Assembly (NCBI RefSeq): GCF_013033515.1
Contig: NZ_WQEG01000016.1
Coordinates: 1 to 38,492, forward strand
DNA length: 38,492 bases
Direction of reading: 5' to 3'
Source: Ruegeria sp. HKCCA6707
Lineage (GTDB): Bacteria > Pseudomonadota > Alphaproteobacteria > Rhodobacterales > Rhodobacteraceae
Below are positions 34,742-38,492 of this stretch, one piece after another (position 1 is the stretch's first letter; each line of letters begins with the position of its first letter). The notes beneath the pieces are model-generated. The model was not told the origin of the DNA. It saw nothing but the letters and a program-made list of their open reading frames with translations, and did no database searches. A program made the translations under genes and the position numbers.

Positions 34742-36364
34742 ATGAGCGATACACCTGCGGTTCCGGTCTATTTCGAAGGTAAAACCCTGGCCGAATTGGA
34801 AGCGGGTTTACGCAAAGGGTATCTTCGAAAAAGCGGATGGATCGAAAGCGCAACGCGGAAGATGTCGGTGCGCATGGGCGAGCCTATTCCGCGTTACACC
34901 TATCCCGCGCTTGAGTTCTTGGAAAAAGAGATCAAGTCAGATGTCAGCCTGTTCGAATATGGTGGCGGGCAGTCGACGGTGTTCTGGTCAAAGCGGGTCA
35001 ACCGTATTGTCAGCGTTGATCACGACCCTCGGTTTATTGCACATCTCAGAAAGCAACTGGACCGCAAAGCTGAATTGCACGTGGTCGAGGAAAACGCCGC
35101 CCTTTCCGAGACGGCGTCCGAGCATTTGTCTGCAGCCCCCGCATTCCAGGACCCTGAGCGAAGTAACAACGCCTTCCTGACGGGACAATTGAACACACCG
35201 TTTCAAGCCTACGGCCTGCACATTCTGGAGTACCCAAAAGACACGTTCGATGTAGCGATCATCGATGGGATGGCGCGCAATCTGTCAACTTGGGCTGCGC
35301 TTCGGTATCTGCAAAAAGACGGGATCATCATCTTTGATGACGCCGAGCAGGCCTATTACAGCCAGGCCTTGCAAATGCTTGAGGATGCCGGATATCGCCG
35401 GATCGACTTTTCCGGTCTGGGTCCGGTCAGCGCCGAGGGGTGGACAACATCGGTGTTTCATCAGGCACCCCGGTTTCTCAATGTGGCCGGTGCCGCCCCG
35501 GTGACACCAGAGGTGGCAGCGGTGGAGCAGCAGGACAAGACCGGTATCATGGTCATCGGCTATAACCGGCCCAAACATCTGCAAACCGTGCTTGAAAGCC
35601 TGAAGCTGCAGGGTCGGCTATCAGATGTTCATGTCTGGATCGACGGCACCCAGGGGCGCGGTGAGTTTGACGGCGTGAACAAAGAAACGCTTAAACTCGC
35701 AGAATCTTATGACGTTGCCGAAATTCATGCACTGCGATCACATGTTGGCATAGAAAAGCTGATGCTGGACTCGCTGGATTGGATGAGCCTTCGCTATAGC
35801 CGTGTTCTGGTTCTTGAGGATGATTGCTTCCCGGTAGAAGGCGCGATTGATGCTTTCGATGCCGTTCTGGACGAAGTGAAGAACAACCCAAACGTCTATT
35901 CGGTTTATGGCCATCATTTTGGGGTCGAACCCGAGCACGACCCGAATTTCACGCGTTTTCAAGGTTGGGGCTGGGCTGCTCATTCAAGCCGCATCCGTGC
36001 GCTTATTCCGGAACTGCGTGACATGTTCCTGATGTCCGAAGATGACTATATCGCGCATGTTGAAGACACCAAAACCAAAGATGTGGTCGAACGCCTTGAT
36101 CGGACGCCGGGCCGCGATGTTTTGAATGTTCTCAAGCTGTATTTCTCGTGGGATTCGGCAACGGCATTTGTAACCGCGCGTCGCGGGATGACACATCGCA
36201 GAACGCCAGACCCAGTGATTTTGAACAGCGGCATCGTAGCCGGGATCGGCCATTTCCGGGAAGACAAGCCCTGGCTGCGCAAACCGCCATTCAACATGGT
36301 GACGGTCGATGAGGTTTGGGACCTTTATAGTCAGCCCAAGGCCAAGAAAGGCACGGCCAAATAG
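34742..36364 (+). CDS. methyltransferase-like / glycosyltransferase-like fusion protein
   Basis: The 540-residue protein appears to have two catalytic domains. Residues 1-250 look like a class I SAM methyltransferase: VSLFEYGGGQSTVFW (71-76 glycine loop), NRIVSVDHDPRFI (acidic loop) and FDVAIIDGMARN...DGIIIFDDAEQAYY. Residues 266-535 look like a GT-A glycosyltransferase of the GNT-I/capsule type: TGIMVIGYNRPKHLQTVL, VHVWIDGT, VLVLEDDCFP (Glu359-Asp360-Asp361 metal motif), FQGWGWAAHSSR and DSATAFVTARRG. A spacer rich in A, P, V and E joins them. ATG 34742 follows AAGGAAAAAG; the gap to the sulfotransferase is 86 bases. Specificities are unknown, and the methyltransferase part could be non-catalytic. 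Confidence 0.8.
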   Translation: MSDTPAVPVYFEGKTLAELEAGLRKGYLRKSGWIESATRKMSVRMGEPIPRYTYPALEFLEKEIKSDVSLFEYGGGQSTVFWSKRVNRIVSVDHDPRFIAHLRKQLDRKAELHVVEENAALSETASEHLSAAPAFQDPERSNNAFLTGQLNTPFQAYGLHILEYPKDTFDVAIIDGMARNLSTWAALRYLQKDGIIIFDDAEQAYYSQALQMLEDAGYRRIDFSGLGPVSAEGWTTSVFHQAPRFLNVAGAAPVTPEVAAVEQQDKTGIMVIGYNRPKHLQTVLESLKLQGRLSDVHVWIDGTQGRGEFDGVNKETLKLAESYDVAEIHALRSHVGIEKLMLDSLDWMSLRYSRVLVLEDDCFPVEGAIDAFDAVLDEVKNNPNVYSVYGHHFGVEPEHDPNFTRFQGWGWAAHSSRIRALIPELRDMFLMSEDDYIAHVEDTKTKDVVERLDRTPGRDVLNVLKLYFSWDSATAFVTARRGMTHRRTPDPVILNSGIVAGIGHFREDKPWLRKPPFNMVTVDEVWDLYSQPKAKKGTAK

Positions 36365-36386
36365 GCCACTTTGATCGTCGAAACTC

Positions 36387-38021
36387 CTATGGTGCGGTTG
36401 AGTTTTCTTGATCCTCAAGGATCATATCGGCAGCCTTTTCAGCGATCATGATTGTAGGGGCATTTGTGTTTCCCGAAACCAGAGTGGGCATCACCGATGC
36501 ATCGACAACGCGTAACCCGCTGACGCCGCGTACGCGTAGCGCCGGATCAACAACCGCCATTTCATCAGTACCCATTTTGCAGGTGCCGACGGGGTGATAG
36601 ATCGTATCCGCCCGCGCGCGAATGTGTTGTTCCCAGTCGGCATCCGTCTGCGCCGTCTCGGTCCCGAACATCTCACGATGTTTGTACGCGGCAAGCGCTG
36701 GGGCTTCCACGATCTCGCGGGTCATGCGCGCGCCTTTGATCAGCGTATCCAGATCTCGGGCGTCGGACAGAAATCGCGGATCGATCGCTGGCGCCGCCAT
36801 CGGATCAGCGCTGCCAAGCGTCACTGTTCCTCGGCTCTCGGGTCGCAATTTGCAGACATGGCAACTGTACCCGTATCCCATATGCAATTTGCGAGCGTGG
36901 TCATCGACCAGCGCGATGGTAAAGTGCAATTGGATATCTGGTCGATCAAGATTGGGGCTTGTTTTCAGAAAGGCTGCCCCTTCGGCAAAAGGGGTCGCGG
37001 CCATGGACTTTCCGCTTTGCCGCCAACGCCAAATATGGCGCAGCAGGTTCACAGTTCCAGTGAGCCCGATACCGAAATTGTCGGTATCCCTGGTTTTATA
37101 CGACAGTATGAAATCCAAGTGGTCCTGCAGGTTCTGACCAACACCAGGTAGCGCATGTACCGTATCGATCCCATGCGCGGTAAGGTTATTCGGGTCGCCA
37201 ATCCCCGACAGCATCAAAAGCTGCGGCGACTTGAATGCGCCTCCGCATAGTATGACTTCGCGCCGGGCTGTGACCGAAATGTCCGGGCCCTTTCCATTCT
37301 TGCGATACACCACGCCGCTTGCGCGCCGTTCGTTGAAAGTGACGCGCTGAGCAAAAGCGCCCGTGATCACAGTCAGGTTCGCGCGCTTCATGACCGGAAA
37401 CAAATAGGCCGCTGCAGCCGAGCATCGCTCGCCATTGCGAGCGGTGTCATGAAACTGGGTCACCTGATACAGGCCTGCCCCTTCATTGTCGCCTCTGTTG
37501 AAGTCATGCGTTTCCCGATGCTGCAATTGGGTTGTCGCTTCGACAAAGGCGCGCGAGATCGGGCGCTCTGCCCTTTGATCCGAAACCTGTAGTGGACCAT
37601 CACCTCCGTGATCGTCATCCGACCCGCGTTCATTGTTTTCAGCCCTTTTGAAGTAAGGCAGAACACTGTCCCAATCCCAACCTGTGCAACCCTGGCTGGC
37701 CCAACCGTCATAATCCTGGCGTTGCCCCCGGATATACAGCATTGCATTGATCGCGCTGGATCCTCCGAGCGCCTTGCCGCGCGGCTGATATCCTTTGCGC
37801 CCGTTCAAACCGGGTTGTGGAACCGTTTCAAAGGCCCAATTGTTGATCTTGGGGCGTCCCGGCAGCATCGCGACAACCCCCGCTGGCATACGCACAAGAA
37901 TGCCATCGCCTGATCCCCCGGCTTCCAGAAGACACACTTTTATGCGTGGGTTCGCACTCAGACGGTTCGCCAGAACTGACCCGGCAGAGCCTCCTCCTAA
38001 AATGACATAGTCAAATTCCAT
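36387..38021 (-). CDS. GMC-family FAD oxidoreductase (choline or alcohol dehydrogenase-like)
   Basis: The 544-residue flavoprotein has the FAD loop [19 protein letters not shown] at the N-terminus, the GMC signatures [26 protein letters not shown] and [19 protein letters not shown], and the C-terminal catalytic region [10 protein letters not shown] (His) and [20 protein letters not shown] (Asn). Choline dehydrogenase BetA, AlkJ and polyethylene glycol dehydrogenase share these, so the substrate, probably an alcohol, is open. ATG 38021 has GGAGG 5 bases upstream; the frame stays open to 38321 but that part looks non-coding. No betB or betI gene is beside it. It converges on the fusion glycosyltransferase gene. 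Confidence 0.9.
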   Translation of the reverse strand: MEFDYVILGGGSAGSVLANRLSANPRIKVCLLEAGGSGDGILVRMPAGVVAMLPGRPKINNWAFETVPQPGLNGRKGYQPRGKALGGSSAINAMLYIRGQRQDYDGWASQGCTGWDWDSVLPYFKRAENNERGSDDDHGGDGPLQVSDQRAERPISRAFVEATTQLQHRETHDFNRGDNEGAGLYQVTQFHDTARNGERCSAAAAYLFPVMKRANLTVITGAFAQRVTFNERRASGVVYRKNGKGPDISVTARREVILCGGAFKSPQLLMLSGIGDPNNLTAHGIDTVHALPGVGQNLQDHLDFILSYKTRDTDNFGIGLTGTVNLLRHIWRWRQSGKSMAATPFAEGAAFLKTSPNLDRPDIQLHFTIALVDDHARKLHMGYGYSCHVCKLRPESRGTVTLGSADPMAAPAIDPRFLSDARDLDTLIKGARMTREIVEAPALAAYKHREMFGTETAQTDADWEQHIRARADTIYHPVGTCKMGTDEMAVVDPALRVRGVSGLRVVDASVMPTLVSGNTNAPTIMIAEKAADMILEDQENSTAP

Positions 38022-38088
38022 ACCATCCTCCCTGAAGTCCCCGTAACGCCAGTCACGCGTCGCAGCTGTATGGAACCACTCTGATAGG

Positions 38089-38105
38089 TTGTGTGAAAAA
38101 CACAA
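38089..38105. promoter_or_regulatory. candidate operator upstream of the GMC oxidoreductase gene
   Basis: A perfect inverted repeat TTGTGT-N5-ACACAA lies about 68 bases before the GMC start, where a promoter-proximal operator would be expected. No regulator gene is adjacent and I cannot name the binding protein. Confidence 0.3.
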
Positions 38106-38381
38106 TCGGGCGGGCCGGGAACGTCGCGTCAGGTGGTCCGAGATCTCTGCATCGGAGTTTTTGTTCAGGCTGAAACCATGTGGGGTTGAGTGCGATCGGA
38201 TAGGGCTCTGTCCGTGAACGGGAAGACACACCCCACCGAAGCTCCGCAATCCCACCGAATCCAGACCTTGCCTTTGGTTTGGGCTCGGTGCTGCTGTGTT
38301 CTGTATCGGCAAATCAGACATTTCAGCGGAAAAGTTAACTTAACATATTGTTTTTGTTAAATTTCAGAAACCTCCCGAATT
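38106..38381. other. intergenic stretch without a recognisable gene
   Basis: Together with the short promoter region of the GMC gene this makes about 390 bases without a supported gene. The minus frame stays open through 38321 but lacks a ribosome site and has a low-complexity, non-protein-like composition. TTAACA...TGTTAA is a short inverted repeat at about 38340-38360, in AT-rich DNA that leads into the stable-RNA promoter. Confidence 0.5.
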
Positions 38382-38402
38382 ATTTTGAAGTTTTTTCAAA
38401 AT
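38382..38402 (+). promoter_or_regulatory. AT-rich inverted repeat just upstream of the stable-RNA promoter
   Basis: ATTTTGAA-N5-TTCAAAAT has perfect 8-bp arms and ends 5 bases before the -35 box. Its position and A/T content fit an UP-like element that binds the alpha subunit of RNA polymerase; it may also be a protein-binding palindrome. Confidence 0.45.
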
Positions 38403-38407
38403 GGGGG

Positions 38408-38436
38408 TTGCGGCTGACAGACCTAATCCGTAAATA
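38408..38436 (+). promoter_or_regulatory. strong promoter, probably of an rRNA operon
   Basis: TTGCGG (38408-38413) and TAAATA (38431-38436) are separated by exactly 17 bases. TTGCGG-type -35 boxes with a GC-rich spacer are what I recall at Rhodobacteraceae rRNA promoters. The downstream leader (38443 to the end) has no open frame of note and no Shine-Dalgarno/start pair, as expected before 16S rRNA. The 16S gene itself is outside the window, so the assignment is by inference. Confidence 0.6.
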
Positions 38437-38492
38437 CCCCTTCACCGGCGCAGCTGAGGTTGTGCGGACCCACTGGAGAGACGGTGTGACGG

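Noticed and set aside
36387..38021. Naming the GMC gene betA
   Set aside because: Motifs are shared by several alcohol dehydrogenases and no bet genes are adjacent.
38022..38321. In-frame extension of the GMC oxidoreductase gene
   Set aside because: The FAD loop must be close to the N-terminus, GGAGG sits 5 bases before ATG 38021, and the extension has a non-protein-like composition.
1..38492. CRISPR array, transposon, phage genes or toxin-antitoxin pairs
   Set aside because: No regularly spaced repeats, transposase, integrase or phage proteins were seen; all long frames are accounted for by other families.

Overview
The window looks like a chromosomal segment from a marine alphaproteobacterium of the Roseobacter group (Rhodobacteraceae). 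The coding DNA is GC-rich and mostly ends codons in G or C. It carries a complex I NDUFA9-type gene next to uppP, a Hint-domain protein of the kind common in roseobacters, a GST gene next to queG with a Rhodobacterales-type intergenic repeat between them, and a glutamate synthase locus with alphaproteobacterial features. This placement rests on recognising families and gene order by eye; no search was run. I see no transposase, integrase, phage gene or CRISPR array.

Layout. 1-441: the C-terminal end of an odd, rare-codon-rich reading frame and the 3' flank of a minus-strand tRNA-Leu(CAG). 716-2503: an NDUFA9-family protein converging on uppP. 2736-8820: gltD and gltB (NADPH glutamate synthase), closed by a strong terminator. 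9005-14652: a plus-strand run of Hint protein, mtgA, GST, queG and a hydantoinase/oxoprolinase A-type protein. 14661-16608: minus-strand msrA, msrB and an EamA-type exporter. 16806-18014: an HxlR-type repressor divergent from a Nu-like GST, with a palindromic operator candidate between them. 18183-21863: minus-strand HU, then translationally coupled ade and amn. 22062-23831: a class II aldolase-like protein and a sterol desaturase-like membrane protein. 23828-28791: a GlxA/CdhR-like regulator divergent from an acyl-CoA dehydrogenase, an NDP-forming acyl-CoA synthetase and a CaiD-like hydratase. 28788-31836: a methyltransferase, a YeeZ-like SDR protein and gabD. 32086-36364: an AT-richer three-gene cassette (glycosyltransferase, sulfotransferase, methyltransferase-glycosyltransferase fusion). 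36387-38021: a GMC oxidoreductase. 38408-38492: a strong stable-RNA-type promoter and leader, probably of an rRNA operon that lies just outside the window.

How the genes work together. gltD/gltB form the ammonium assimilation enzyme. ade/amn form an AMP to adenine to hypoxanthine route. msrA/msrB repair both methionine sulfoxide epimers. The 24.8-28.8 kb operon has the three activities needed to turn gamma-butyrobetaine into carnitinyl-CoA, with a regulator of the type that senses carnitine-like metabolites. The 32.1-36.4 kb cassette looks like a glycan assembly and decoration module (sugar transfer, sulfation, possibly methylation) and is the least ordinary part of the window. The rest is mostly conserved core genome.
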